From NCBI GenBank assembly GCA_026419785.1, contig JAODTK010005896.1, positions 1-64,000 on the forward strand: 64,000 bases of DNA, given 5' to 3'. The stretch comes from Sclerodactyla briareus. Lineage: Eukaryota; Echinodermata; Holothuroidea; Dendrochirotida; Sclerodactylidae. Shown here one piece after another: positions 13,131 to 26,465 of the stretch (position 1 is its first letter; the number at the start of each line of letters is the position of its first letter). Below the pieces are notes generated by a model. That model was not told where the DNA came from. It did not search any database and saw only the letters and a program-made list of their open reading frames with translations. Position numbers and translations under genes: made by a program.

Positions 13131-14160
13131 ATATATAATGTTGATGTTCAATCATTTTGATGGAATAGCCACACCTACCGACTTTTCTGGTCAAAAAGTA
13201 TTGAAGGGGCATAATGAACTATCATGGAAAAACGCAAAATCTGCAAAATGCTTTTTACTCTACAGATTTAGTTGGATTACCAGGGAACTCTGTCAGTTTA
13301 CTCACAGTGATGGTAATGATGGTTCGGGGATTTAAGGTTGAAGGTCATTATGAAAGGCTATTCGAATGTCATAAATTGTGCCCCCCAATAGTGCATATTT
13401 TTCGTAAGTTAATAAAAATAAATTGCGTTGAAAGTTTATTGTCCTGCAGATTTTATTCCATCTAAATAGACAGGGTGTTATAAGGCTTAGACTTTGATGG
13501 CCTGGTGAAGTTAAAATTTACACTGCAGGTGCCTGTTCACTGTACCCATATTTTTAACTTAGTTGATTTTTATCATGCACTTATCATGCACTCACACTTT
13601 CATTACCCAGTATTGAACATTGACGCATCATAGACTTTTATTCCTTCCCTTAAATCCACCATTCCAGCCCAATACTTTGTAGGGTGCCATGTTAGATTAA
13701 GTGGGGTCACCCTCTCTGGCACCATTGCCTATTAACTTCAGAGCAAGAAGGCCCTTCTGTTTACTTCTGTTTACCCTGTGTACACAATAGCTGCCATTAT
13801 CTTATTTTCTTGATGGGGATGTTGGGAGAGGGAACAACCTTGACTGCTCATAAAATTATCTTCACCTAGTGAGCCTGGGTAATTGTATTATTAATTGGAG
13901 TACATATAAATGGCTATGTGGTTCATGGCACCAGGCATTGGGATGGGTTTTTTGAGAGGTTAATGGTTTTGATAGGTGGCATAGGTCTGTATCTTGGTCG
14001 GTAGTCATGACCTACATTTCCTGGCAGTAGCTAGCCATGGGATTGTGAAACTACCTGGCGGCCTGTGGTGATCTGTACCATTCAAATATTGAACACATCC
14101 CTGCTCCCATCCAAGTTAACGCTGGTCATAATTATTCGTATTCATTCCATGTTTGTTTGT
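13131..14160. other. Non-coding stretch between repeats
   Basis: AT-leaning sequence with no recognisable exon. The LINE 3' end probably lies near 14160. Confidence 0.45.
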
Positions 14161-14289
14161 TTTAGTTTAGTGAATAAGGGTCAGGAAGGGACAAAATCCT
14201 CATAAACCAAAACCCCCTGGAGCCACAACATCCAGGCAAAAAATGAACCAAACCACTAAAGAATTCCGCCCGTGATTCCTGAAAAATAA

Positions 14290-15750
14290 CTCAAGACTGT
14301 TCTTGACCCTTCACAACTCTTAGATCTGAGAACAACATTTTCGGAAGACATTTCCTCCACTCTTGATCACTCTCTGCGAGAAAAATATTTACGAATGTCC
14401 AATCTGCAGCGCTGCCACGAAGCTTGAGACAGGGGCCCTATTTGGCAGTAACATTTGAAATTCAAAGAGTAGTGGAAGGACAGGCCATCGAGTCCACTAA
14501 ATTTTGAAAACCGGATCAAGTCCCCGAATTCGCCTCAGCTCCATGGTAGTTAGACCAAGACTCCTTCAATCTTTCCTCTTAGGAAAATTTTCAGACATCA
14601 ATCATTCCAGTTGCCCTACGCTGAACGTTTTCAATAACCTGCTTGTCTTTCAAGTAGGGATTCCACACTTTTACAAAATATTCCAGGTGCGGTCTCACCG
14701 CGCTCAAACAGCCGACAACATATCATTATCAGGAAACTGAAGTGACGTCCTATCAGGCCAGATCCATTACCTCTTTTCTAAGCAGCTTGGCACAGCTGCT
14801 TGGAAGGTTTTCAAAGAAGAATCAAACAAACCCAGATCTTTTTCTGAAATCACCTCCTTATATTTTGGCCATTTAGAACTTGAAGGAAGCGTTGCGTTGT
14901 GAAAACCAACATGCTAAACTTTGCAACTTGTCGACTTGAAAAATATTGCCAGTCGGAAAGACCCTTTGAAATTATATCCAGATTCCCTTGAACAATTTCA
15001 TAGCATCTCATTCTGCACCGACCTCCCGATACAACTTGTATCGTCTTCGAACTTCTTAACCCTGGAAGACAACCTTCAAGATCGTCAATATACCCAGGAA
15101 AGTAAACGGCCGAGAACCGATTCCCTGGGAAACCCCACTAGGACCTTTTGCCAAGAAGACAACCGCCATTAATGACAACTCGTTGTTCCCTATTATAAGC
15201 CGACTCACGAATCCACTTAAGGGCATGCCCCTCAATTCCACAAGCTCTCCAACTTGAGCAAGAGACGCTCATGAGAACCTTGTCAAAAGCTTCTGAAAGT
15301 TCCAGAAAATTATATCAACAGCATTGCCGTTGTCAACGAACTTGTAACTCTTCATAAATTCCAAGAGAATTATCAAACACGAACTATTTTTTTCCTAACC
15401 CCTGCTGGAATCCCTATCAGACTATGCTCATGACAAATAATCAACCAATATGATCCCTAATGATTGAATCCATTACCTTGCAGACAAACGAGTAAGACTG
15501 ACTGCCTGTAATTACAGTAAGAGACCGGTACCTTTCTTGGAAAAAGGAGAACATTTGTCTCCTCCAATCATCCGGAACAATAACCTTCTTGCAGATTCCT
15601 ATTGAAAATAATAGCTAATGGAACAACACTTGGTCGCAGAAGGTTTTAGTAAGAAAGGATAAACTTAACTCCGTCAGGGACCAGGGCTTTAATATCACTT
15701 TTAAGCTTCTGCAGTTTCTCGTTTACTAAACCAGGCGAGCACACCTTATT
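14290..15750 (-). pseudogene. LINE reverse transcriptase and C-terminal segment, frame-broken
   Basis: The segment carries RT palm and finger motifs for target-primed reverse transcription: KLK.DKA..PDG-like text near 15700, NYRQSV near 15515, SGVSQGIGS near 15140 (family SGVPQGSVLGP), YIDDLE near 15080 and FEDDT near 15045 (family FADDT). The C-terminal connection domain shows VWNPYLKDKQVIENVQRRAT near 14650, then EERLKE and ELRRIRG near 14530. Homology fades after FRKCC/SSENVV-like text near 14340. Several +1/-1 shifts and stops interrupt each block. No target-site duplication could be identified. Confidence 0.85.
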
Positions 15751-16354
15751 ACCAATACTGATGCGGAGAAACCACCCAACCCCACAACTAGGTCACCCCA
15801 AAATTATCCAAGGTCTCATGAGTAAAAACAGACGAGAATATAGTGAGACCTTAGCTATCTCTCCTGCTATCGCTGATTTACTACATAACCCGAGTCGGAT
15901 CTATCAAAGGCCAATGTGTCTTGGACTTCTGCTCGTCCCCCTCACATAGAGAAAAATGCCAGGAATTCTCCTTGAATATAGAGGCAATCTGCCTCTCAAA
16001 ATCAAGCTTGCTGAACTTTGAAATGCTCTCGATAAGACACGGCCCAAAGACACGATAATTTGCCCTCAAAAAACATTTGGGGGGGGTTTTTCGCTTACGT
16101 TTGATGGCCAGGAAAACTTCCCTATTCATCCCAGAAGGCCTCTTGTTCTACTACTGCGACATTTCCTCCAAGGAACGTAAACTTTCAAGACCTCGTTAAC
16201 CTTTCAATGAAACCATTCAAGAGTCAACAGCATTCGACTTTCTAACAATTACGCCAATCTATTTCGCTACTAAACCGAGAAAGGCCATCGACATTGGCCT
16301 TCGCGAAACAAGGAACAAGCTCTAACACTCTATGGGATATTGACGAACAGACAA

Positions 16355-16930
16355 TTGAAAGCTAACATATCGTGATCACTTTCACGATTTAAACCCAAGC
16401 CCTCTACATTATCTACACAATTTGGATCACTGCTCAAAAACTAAATCCAAAATATATGCTTTCTGGTAGGAAATGTACATGCTGAGAAACAATCCTGCGT
16501 GACCTTGAAAAAGCCAGATCCCTGACTGCCACTACTAGTAGACCATCAGACCAAGAAATATCTGGATAATTGAAAGCACCCGTCATGATTGTACTCTTCC
16601 TAGAACTTTGAAAAGCATGGTCGGAAAGAAAGATAGTTTTGTTGTCTTCAGGAGCTATTTGAGAACGGTAACTCCAACGCCAACTAATAAGAACTGGGAA
16701 TAAACAGATGAGTAGACGGAATTTCAAATTTTTCGACACCAAACAGAGTTGACAGAACTCACACAATTCGGCCTTCTCAAAACTATTCAAGTCAAGACCT
16801 CACATACAACAAAACTCCACCACCAATTCCATGGATAGTATCGTTCCTATCTTGCCTATAACAACATACAGGAAGGTGAACTTCGGGCTGTGAAATATCA
16901 CTGTCACGCACTACTCGTATACAATGACTT
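16355..16930 (-). pseudogene. LINE ORF2 endonuclease segment, frame-broken
   Basis: This segment encodes a fragment of the apurinic/apyrimidinic-type endonuclease that CR1-like LINEs use to nick target DNA. The 118-codon open piece at 16434-16790 contains MTGAFNYPDISWSD, in which the canonical GDFN has become GAFN. That change replaces the catalytic-site Asp, as far as the motif can be trusted here. After a frame change the text continues as SSDPNCVDNV and RESDHDMLAF, ending in the conserved SDH signature. The N-terminal start of the domain (family pattern N.RS..NK.) is not found, which suggests an internal deletion or 5' decay near 17000. Confidence 0.8.
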
Positions 16931-18560
16931 CAGGCTTTCTTCCTGGACTTAACTGTTTCCTGAATACTTTTTAAAACATTAGCACAGAAAGAATACAGCT
17001 GGCTAACACTATCTATCCTACTGTTGACCTCGCCAACCTCCCACTGCGATGCTTACTCATAACACCACTGCCAGTAAGCGCTCCGGACACCAGAAACCCT
17101 CGCATTTAGTTTAACAACCCGTCCACCAACGCAGACTTTACCAACTTCCCTAACCTAATCCCCGCACCATTAGTGAAAACCTCCTTACGAAAATGATCCC
17201 CTCCTTCCCCAAAACAACGAAACACATCACAAACTTGAACGCCCTCCTCAGCTCACTCTATTCTAACACCTGTTGAGACCCGCTAATCGTCCTACCTGCA
17301 ACAGACTGTCAACAGGGAGAATGCCGCAAATTCGCGAACTTTGTCGACCTAGTGGAACTTCACCTGCACAGCATTCACGTACTCGGGTCTTAGGACCGTC
17401 GACTGTCACCCGGGAGATTATTATGGCCTATCTCGACAACCACCACCTCCCACCTTCCTCATCATCCCACCGATCCTACGATCCTATCCCACTATCCCAA
17501 CACCCTCTCACCTCAACAAACCCCTCCCTAATATCCTTCCTAATTCCCCCCCATGTCCACAACCCTCTCCACTAAATATCCTAATATCCTAATATCTCCC
17601 ACCCCTCTCTCACTATATCCCTTCACACCACCCTTGCTGCCGGAAGACAAAACGCGTAAACGCTTCAAAAGTACGCGTTCGGGACACTTTATCTAATTAT
17701 CTATGCGGAAACTGAAGTCCCTGTCAACATACAATCGAATCCCCCACCACCAAACACTTCCCCCTTTTACCTCCATATCCCTCCCCCACAGTCCCCCTTC
17801 ATTTCCATCCACTCGATGAAACCCACGGCTCTGAATGTCGCCCTCCTCTGTACTCCACACCCGCCCCAGCCATCCAACTGACCCCCTGCATGCCTCCTCA
17901 ACTGCCAGCAATAAAAAACTATTCTAGGTCCAAGGCCAGGACAAGCCATACTTCGTTGTATCGGCCACGCAGACGCCCCTCGTAACCCCTGCACACGGAC
18001 TCTAACGTGCCCCCAGCCTCGCTTCACGCTCTGGTAGTTATGACATTCTTAATCTATAAATATCACCCCATCCGCATTAGTTGTCGTCAAAGCTCACCCA
18101 CTTAAAACTCAGCCACGACTTCAAAAACTCAATCCAGATACAGCAACCCGACAGCTATCAGCCGATCCATCCTCCCATAACAGCAAATGAATAGAAAACT
18201 AAGGACAGAGAATGAGAATAAGTGGGGCATACAGTGAAAAAATACTAATGCAAAAGAAAAAAAAAAGAGTAAAGGGAAAAGCACTCACCAAAACACTACA
18301 ATCGCAAACAAAATACGACTGGCGAATACAAAAGAAGGCTTAACGAGTAAACACGCAGTCCACGCGACGAACAAAACAGATCGACACAGTCACCACACAA
18401 AACAAAGGACACAAAGGATCGGCTGCACCTCATACAGACAAAATTGGTTATAAGGGGAACTCAACACCAAACGAATAGCTTAGGGCAGGATGCTGCACGT
18501 AGAAGAGAACGATGGGCTGCAACTTCCACAAGATTACAAATAGTATCAGACAAACACTCA
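16931..18560 (-). other. Possible LINE 5' region: C/A-rich asymmetric tract
   Basis: The plus strand is strikingly C/A-rich from about 17100 to 18550 (G/T-rich on the LINE's strand), with CCTAATAT repeats near 17575-17600. Its position directly upstream of the endonuclease and its length would suit a CR1 5' UTR plus a decayed ORF1, but no ORF1 zinc finger or other domain is recognised. The minus-strand readings at 17693-18027 are glycine/tryptophan-rich by composition only. Confidence 0.35.
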
Positions 18561-21500
18561 AGAATTAAAGAGATCCGTAGGAAATTCTAAGCACTTGAGA
18601 AATCTCACTGCCCGGAAAATATGGCAAAAACACAGATCACACAAGAATAACAATAATATACGATGATCACCAAAAATGGCAGAAATCAGTAAGAAAACCT
18701 CGCAAATTGCAAATGTGAACTTGTCAGAGCCGGGATGGTGTGCCATGTGAGGGTGCACCTACATTGCCTATTTTTGTTACGTTCCAAGCCTGGGAAACCT
18801 AGCGTTATTTGCAGGTTGTCACTATTAGTCTATTGGTCATTTCGCCAATTTTTTGTGATGGCCATCTTGCAAACTTGTACAGAGACAAGACTACATTGCC
18901 AGTCATTCCTACTATTTTTTTTTGTGTTGTTACCCTGACCTCCGTCATGTGGCTTCTGTCAAGCGGCCTATTCTCCTCAGTATAGAATTGGATGATCTTT
19001 GGTCAGTATTAACCTTTTGCCAAATTGGAAACACATGTAGGTGTTCAATCTAGTGGTCATTCCGAGCATTTTGCAAATTGCAATCATACACAACCATTCC
19101 ACACTGAACTGAGACATCTTTAAGAACAAGCTATGAAGGAGAAGGTCAAGGTCTTAAAGTGCACAATAATATAAAGGCCATTGTATGAAATTGCCTTTTT
19201 ATCTCAATTGGGCATTCTTTTGATGGAGTGTTGACCTAACTGATAACCATGTTCATTGACATTCTTAGACATCTTTTGGCCCCATGAAGATCAAGGTCAG
19301 GTCATTACAGGGGCAAAGTAGGGCCATTCTTTTAAATTGCCTTTTTTGGCGCTGATAATGTTTGAGCTTTAGTCACATAATTGTACATTGGTCTCTGTAC
19401 ATTTATGCGGTTTATAGCTACATCACCATTGGTGCTCTAGTTTAAACAATGGGGCCTCGTTAATCTATGTAGGTGAGCGGGGGCAACTGAAGAATGGCAA
19501 TCCATCGGTCAATCTGTTGCCTGATCAGATAATTTCGGCAGCTTGGTGATAAAATTGAAAAGGGCAAATTTTGCCGTCAGGGTTCGCTAAAGTATGACAA
19601 TACTGGAGAAGTCCAGCCCCATCATTGGCAAACTGCCGGGATCCAATAGACAAGGCATGAGCTGCAGGCCTTTTGATGTGCAATAACATTGTGTACCTTA
19701 TTTAATTTTTTTTCTGGTAGCTTATTTGGTGACAAGACATGTTGATACATTAGATGTTGGCTATATCAGCAAAATGGTCAGTAATATACATGATAAGAGG
19801 TTATTCGGTTAGCCAACCCCCCTTCTCTACTACTCCCCCCCCCTTCTCATCAGTGGAAACATTCGTTCATCTTACATACTGTAGGCAATAAGGTGAGAAC
19901 TTGGCCAAATAGTTAAAGGTCAACATCAATGTTGGGATCTCATCTCTCTGTGATGGCAAGGTTTCTAAGATCTCTGGATTTAGCTCTGGATACTCCCCCA
20001 AATAATGATTTTGAATTGTTGGGTGGGGGGGCTTTTGTTTTGAAGCACCCTTGGGAAAGTGCCCCCACTGTCCTACCCCCGCTCTATGTTGGCCGTTCCA
20101 ACACAAAACTTGGTAGCTCAAATACTAAGTCTCTGTCATGGAAGTACTAAAAAGTGCTCATGGAATTCATTTGAATACATTTTGTTTGCTGGGCCAGGCC
20201 TCAAAGAGGGGGAGCGGGGGGGGAGACACTTGCCAGCATCTCATGCCGCAACATGCAGGTGGCCTTCCCCTTCCCTGGATGAACAATTTTTGTCCTTGCC
20301 ATTTCCCATGTTGAATTTTTCACCCTCGTCAGGATTCAGTGCATGAAATGAGGTGCTTGTGGGGAGTGGTGGTATTTAGTTAGCCTTACCCATATATTGA
20401 GAGGGTTGGGCTTTTCTGATAGAGGAGTTCCCCCCCCATTTTCCCCCCTCCCCCCACATCCTACTACTTCTGGCCTGATCTGCCACCCAGGTCTGATATT
20501 GCAAGCTATGCTATTTTCCATTGAGTAGTGCGTGTGGTGTGTGTGTGGCCATTTGGCCGCACTGTTCCCCTTCAGGTCCATAATCTAACCTGTAAGAAGG
20601 GCCCACAAATGCATATTTTTCTGACTCTCTTTTAATAGCGATACGTTCTAAGTTTGGTAACCTTTAGCAACTGCCTCAGCCAGCACTGGGCCCATAACAA
20701 CTGAATGATCACCTAAGGAGAAATATTAGGGTAAATATTGCATAAACCTCATGTTTCATTGGTGGGCCTAATTTTTGACTAATCAATCTAGGGTGCAAGC
20801 AAGTCACAGCGTGCGGCCTTCAGGATCTCACATCAGTGGCAGCTAAATATAAAGTCAGGTACATGTACATCCATCCTTCAGGTTGTTTTGTTTGTGAGCT
20901 GAAGGATTGGGGTGTGGGTTGATAATTTGTACAGTTGGACTGAAATTGAAAACCAAACTTTCCTTCAGTATATCAGTATACTCAGGCCTTGCTTGAGTTA
21001 CTACTGCTTGTTTGGGGCTTCCTCCAGGGGTTTATTGAGTGGCAATTGTGTAATAGCGCCAGTTGGTACGTGCCGCATGCTCACCATCTGAACAGAACAG
21101 CTCGGAATAATAGATGAGATTCCCCTCATAGCAATATTGTTTTGGCTTATTTTCAAACTGTTGTCACTTTTTGAAAACGTAACCAATTCATCCCATGTAT
21201 TGTTGATAATATGGGGGGGGGGGATTTGTTGTCAAGGTTTTGGTGATGAACAGGATTTGTACTTTTTGGCAGGGGAGTTCCGAAAGACATCGATTTCCCC
21301 CAAACTTTTGATTTGAAATAAACATTGTTAATCTGGAATACACAATCGGGCCAAACAATTTTTTCTCATGCCGAATCTTAAGGCAAGATTTTAAGGTCAA
21401 AATGTGCCATTGTTCTTCGAAAGCACACATGAGTGTTTTTCCCCTCATCAGGTGAGAAGAGAAAGGAAAAGAATCAACGTTGTGGTTCATTTGGCACGAT

Positions 21501-24500
21501 TGGTGCAATTGGTTAAATTTTGTGTACAGCTTCTTCATGAGAAGTAGGTGTAGTATACGTGAAACCTTTGATTCTGGTTGGATATTGGGTTCATTTTTAA
21601 AAAAAAGGAGAATATTAAGAATGATTCATATTTTCGAACAATTTCATCTTGTAAGATCGGGCTAATTTGGCCATGTCTGAGTAGATGAAAGTTATGCAGA
21701 GGTCATTTTGATACTTTTTTTGGCAGGTTATAAAATCAGTTCTACTGGGGTATTTGCATATTTCTCAATTGTGCTACAGTAAATCAGTCGAGTACAGTAG
21801 AGTGGTCGGAATTTTTATCACTCACTATATCATTCCTCTGGTGTTCAGGAATTACCAGTCAATGACACTATTGGGGTCATGCGGCCATTTGCATTCGGGC
21901 AATATCACCCCAGTGCTTCCAACGTATATTGAATCGGTTGAAGATGATTATAGTTTTCTATAATGCGAATCCATCTTTTCCCACGTTTAAAACCTCAAAA
22001 TGATTGATTACTCCTCAAATCAACTGTCGAGTGTATAGGCTTGAGCTACTGCAAACCATTGGTCTGTCAGTTTCTCTATTAAATATAGCATAAATCCTAC
22101 TGACAATAGACCTTTCAGCTCATTATGAACCTCATAAACAACACTCGAGTCAGAACCTGCGTACTACCTTCATTGTTTGCTGAATGGTTTCATATGAACA
22201 GAAGTGGGGAAATGTCCTTTTGTGCCTTTTTATGATGAATTAGGAAATTCTTGAGTTCTAAAAATAAAAACCACTCTGGATGAAGACCCAGTGTGAACAG
22301 AGACAGATTGTTTTGAGGTGTCATCCCTGATTGGGTGATTCAGAGATTGAGTTTTTGAAAGATAAAGTCAATCCAGAAACAAACAATGCAACATGACACC
22401 TGTCCCCTTTCATTTTTTTGTGGTATCCCGTACCGCTGGCGCATGCTATCCATGATGTTTTCGTTTTTTTTTTCATGGACCTTTGGTCTCAGATCAATGC
22501 GTTGGGCGCCCATCGCCTGCCTGTAAGGAATGTTGAAGGAAGATGCAAAGTAAAATCGGGTACCAATAGGTGAGAAACGCAAAAAAACGAAAAGTGAAGC
22601 CTCGGGCTGGAAGGCATCTTTATTCCATCTATGGGGGTGCTGTGCAAGTGCACTAGATTGCAAATCCTGCCTGACAAGAAAGCCATAACAGAAACTACTC
22701 GTGAGGTTCAAGGAAGGACGATGAAATCTAAGAAATGACTCTGTGTTTCCATTCGGAAATCTGCTTGTATATAGCGGTGTAGCCTGTGAAAGTCAATATT
22801 TTATACATGATCTGAAAGTTGGAACAAATCTGAACATTGAAAGCTTTATTTGAAGAAATCAGTTCCCCATTTTTGTTTGTGCAACCATGCTTTCTTGAAC
22901 GTGTGCAATGCATGTGTTTCAATGACTTCTTTTTGCCCTCGTCACACCAGCAGGGATTGCGCTACATCCTTGACCTTCTGCTAGGAATGACAGTACCCAC
23001 ACAATTGCTTTAGTGTCTGCAAAGACGCCATTTGAGAAAAAAAAAACAGCTTGATGCCCACATCCTTGCTATAGCCTACATTTCCACAAGCGATCCTTGC
23101 TGGTCAAATTATTTCTTTTATTTTCCTGCTTTCAACAACCTTCCAAACCTGAGACACAACATCAAAACCATGTAAACATATACCCATTCTATAAAAGTAT
23201 AAAACCATACACATATGTACTTCTGTAATCTTTTAAAGTGAAACTAAAATCCAAAATATATATATCCACTACCATGGTAAAAAAATTATTCTAAATTACA
23301 ACAGGCCTGGTAGATTAATGATTGTATTGTCTTGTCTTGTACTTTGCAAACACCAAATAGTGGTTATCACTGCATAGGTATTAGGCCTATTGAGACGTTA
23401 TTTTATTTTTGAATGATGTTCGATGAAACATGAAAATTGAAAATTTCAGGGTATTTCTGGCACTCTCAACTTCTAATTGTCATGGAAACTTGAATATTTA
23501 GGGACCATCAACAAACTATTTTGGAGTTCTACTGCATTGGATTGAGCCATGCAGCCATCTAGAAATCACGGGATATTCATTAATCTGCCCACTGTGCCCA
23601 GTGATGTACATTATTCTGAGCGATGTAATGGCTTACAGCCAACAACATTGAGAATGTGATGTACATGACTTCAGATTTTCCCAATTATGAACACAATGAC
23701 ACTCATCCCAGTGCATTGTTCAGGCATCCAATGTACAGTTACCCTATTACAATTCATTCCAAAAGTGCCCTGACAATAGGCAGCTCCTCGACCCATTGTC
23801 AGGATCTAAAGCATAAATCCTGAGCTACATAGATCTATTCATAGTGTTTACAAACTGACTGCATCCTGTTCAAGCTGCAGAGAAATGCAAGTACCAAAAC
23901 TGGAAATGGCTCATGGGAGTCTGACTCGTCAACTTCATGGAGAAGTAGTAATTAGTAGATATAGAATGAACTTTGAGAATTCTCCCACTTGCAACATAAC
24001 CCTGATTGCTGCTCCATTATTGGAAGTATAGTTCTTTCGTCTCATTCTTCAAAGGCTTAGTTACGTGCACCAACCCTGCAGTGGTATCTGATCTGATAGT
24101 GTATCAGTAACTGCTGACTGTATGTGGCATGGACCACAAACAGACAGGGACTGTTCACAAACCTCCTTGTTTGAGAAAAAACAGACATCTGGCAGGGAGA
24201 AATGTAAAAAAAAACTTGCTGATCCCACACCTTTTTTGCCTTCTTTTGCTCAAATTCAAATGAAGGAATAGCAGTTATTTTCTCCTTAATTATGTAACAT
24301 GGTTCACATCACAATGTACCAAAGAGATGAACAATTCTGAAGAGTTTCATCAAATGACCACCCACTGTCTCATCCAGGTGAGTTACCAGACAAAGGAGAA
24401 TATGATACATTATGAGCACAGCCCACCCTGAGAAAAACTGTATCCGCGTTTTGCAGATGTCACATCCAAGTCAAATTTACATTGATAAATATATACTATG

Positions 24501-25870
24501 CCATATGTACAAAAACATGTGATCCAGCCGACATGTGACCACAGTGACTGAGGATCACTGGGGAGGTTGACTTTCCACAAGCGGCTGGCTAGATAGTTAG
24601 GGACGACAGCTCTGCCACTTGTTGTAAGGCCTGAAGTTTTGTTCATCTCACAGATTAATCAGCATTTTCCGTCCTTGTCGTGTTCATGTGTGAACGCCAT
24701 TAATGGGATTGCGCGTGAGCGATATTTGATGTTGTTGTCCTACAGTGTGTGCATTAAGTCTAGGATTCTGTAGATATGGTTGTCGTAATACAGCAAGACA
24801 CCATTGATGGCAGTATTCATGTGAGTATAAACGTGGAGAGTGCCCAAAGGAACTGCAGTTGGTCTGCAGAGTTAGAGACAAGATCCGCAGCAGCAAAAAA
24901 TAATCAAAATGAATAGATCGAGCAGACAACGAGAAGGCAAAAGTACTGCGTGTACCAATGCGCCTCGATGGCTGCATCACAGCAAAACTGATTCTATGGA
25001 AAATTTTCTTCATAAACAGCCATTTCGACCATGTGGGTTCAGGCTTACTAGCGGTTAAAACAAAATATTTCCATAGCTATTAATAATACTAGTCTTATTG
25101 CGCAACTCCAACAAGAGTTTGTTCCCTGCGCTTTATGGTGCTGAGAGTGCATGTGGAAAAATTAGGGGAACTGGTGAAAAGAAAAGTTGCAGACTATTAA
25201 TAGATCAAGCCTCCAAGGATACATGTCCACTAGTTAACATATTTTTCCCAGTTCACCCCCCCCCCCCCCTAACTAATGATCCAGTGGACGCATCTGGTGC
25301 TCATAAAGCATATTAACGTTTTTATCCTTTTTTAGTTGCGTGAATTCGCTGCTCGAAGTCTTCTATTCATCGTATATTTAATCCCTCCTAAAAAGTCATT
25401 CTCCTGGAACTTCAAAGAGGTAATGGCCTGTCCATCTGAGATAAATTTGTACACCCCATCTCTCATTGGTTACTCATGGGTTCGAAGTTTCACACCTTAT
25501 CTAAACTGACTGTGCTATATAATGACTCATGCTGGCTTTAGACAGTTCCCCATGCAGTTCACAAATTGCCCCCCGGGCAGGAACTTCCAAAGAGTCTGTA
25601 AACAGAGTTGATTGAACGCTATGTTCGTGGCTGCAGTTAAGTGGTAACCGACAAATATAGACACATGACAGACAACAGGCACATAAACACATGTATAACA
25701 GTGTTATTGCAAAGCAGTGTGCATGATGACAGCCAAACTAAAGCAGATGATTGTCTGAGACAGGCTACATACTTTCATCCGACTGGTACATAGAAACATT
25801 GTTTGTCACCCCTTCTCAGTATGGGTTGTAGTCATCAATCCATTGAAACAGTTGGCCTGTGTGTTTGTTA
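18561..25870. other. Long non-coding stretch with only weak repeats
   Basis: No exon with both a domain and splice signals was found. A weak ~145-bp duplication at about 19145-19370 shares GGTC(A)AGGTC, AAAGTAGGGCCATT and AAATTGCCTTTTT phrases. G/C runs lie at 19838-19851, 20430-20450 and 21213-21222. A possible acceptor/donor-bounded 30-nt block at 22493-22522 is too short to call. Minus-strand ORFs at 22340-22711 and 24684-25013 have no recognisable family. Confidence 0.5.
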
Positions 25871-25879
25871 TTATTACTA

Positions 25880-26465
25880 ATTTGACTAATTTCTGGGTGA
25901 TGACGTGAGGTGATGTGTCTGTGTGGTGGAATAGTGGATGTGGTTGGTGACTGATTGGCTTGGCTTGCAGACCCAGGTAGTTTGATAGGCATATCAATAA
26001 GAAAAGTGGTGAAGATTTAGAGATTTGCCTGTCTTCCTGTTTGTCAGTCCATCCATCCATCCATCCATCCATGATAGTATAAATCGAGCTTGATGCTTCA
26101 GTTTTGACTTTTTCCGTGGAAAGAGGGCAGTGCCTCCCTCAAACTTACTGGATTGCTGTGATATTTGACATAAAAGTTCCCAGAGTTATCCAGAAAACTA
26201 GTTGGAATTGTGTTTGTGTATGTCCATATGACTAATTCAACTAACTTCCTGTGGACTGTTAGGTGATGTCTGCTTTAATAGTGAATGTGGTTGTGACTGA
26301 TTGGCTGGCTCGCACAACATTTGCAAAAGTTGAATGGACCCAGGTAGTTTGATGGGGGCCGGATTTCTATCAGAAAGCGGTGAAAGATTTTATAGATTTG
26401 TCTGTCTACCTGCTCGTCAGCCATTCATCCATGATTGTTTAAAACAAGTTTGACGCATAGGGGTC
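25880..26465 (+). repeat. Tandem duplication of a ~220-bp unit, ~365 bp apart
   Basis: The unit at about 25890-26100 (GTGGATGTGGTTGGTGACTG, ACCCAGGTAGTTTGAT, AAGTGGTGAAGATTTAGAGA, then CCAT repeats and AGTTTGACGCAT-like text) recurs at about 26255-26465 with the same order of phrases (GTGAATGTGGTTGTGACTGA, ACCCAGGTAGTTTGAT, AAGCGGTGAAAGATTTTATA). The second copy has an extra ~25 bp before ACCCAGG. Confidence 0.75.
26047..26072. repeat. (CCAT)n microsatellite
   Basis: About six uninterrupted CCAT units lie inside the first copy of the local duplication. The second copy has only one or two units (26411-26424). Confidence 0.9.

Larger units (their letters stand above)
14165..16930 (-). mobile_element. 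CR1-like non-LTR retrotransposon (LINE), decayed; ORF2 endonuclease plus reverse transcriptase
   Basis: Read on the minus strand, the block shows the ordered parts of a CR1-clade ORF2. The AP endonuclease spans about 16930-16355. It includes GIGGGVLLYVR, then MTGAFNYPDISWSD (family norm GDFN.PDI.W), then a terminal SDHDMLAF. A basic pre-RT segment follows at 16129-15880. The RT motifs come next: KLKSDIKALVPDGV (about 15712-15671), NYRQSV near 15515, HERLLLKLES near 15265, PSGVSQGIGS near 15140, YIDDLE near 15080 and FEDDT near 15045, where the family has FADDT. A CKV.HVGFHN match lies near 14920, and the C-terminal part VWNPYLKDKQVIENVQRRAT near 14650. The frame is broken many times by stops and single-base shifts, so it is dead or badly sequenced. 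The 3' end is placed near 14165 where LINE-like sequence fades. Confidence 0.88.

Noticed and set aside
22493-22522. Possible 30-nt exon with acceptor GGTCTCAG and donor CCTGTAAGG
   Set aside because: Too short, no FN3 or other landmark, and 7 kb upstream of the first supported exon.
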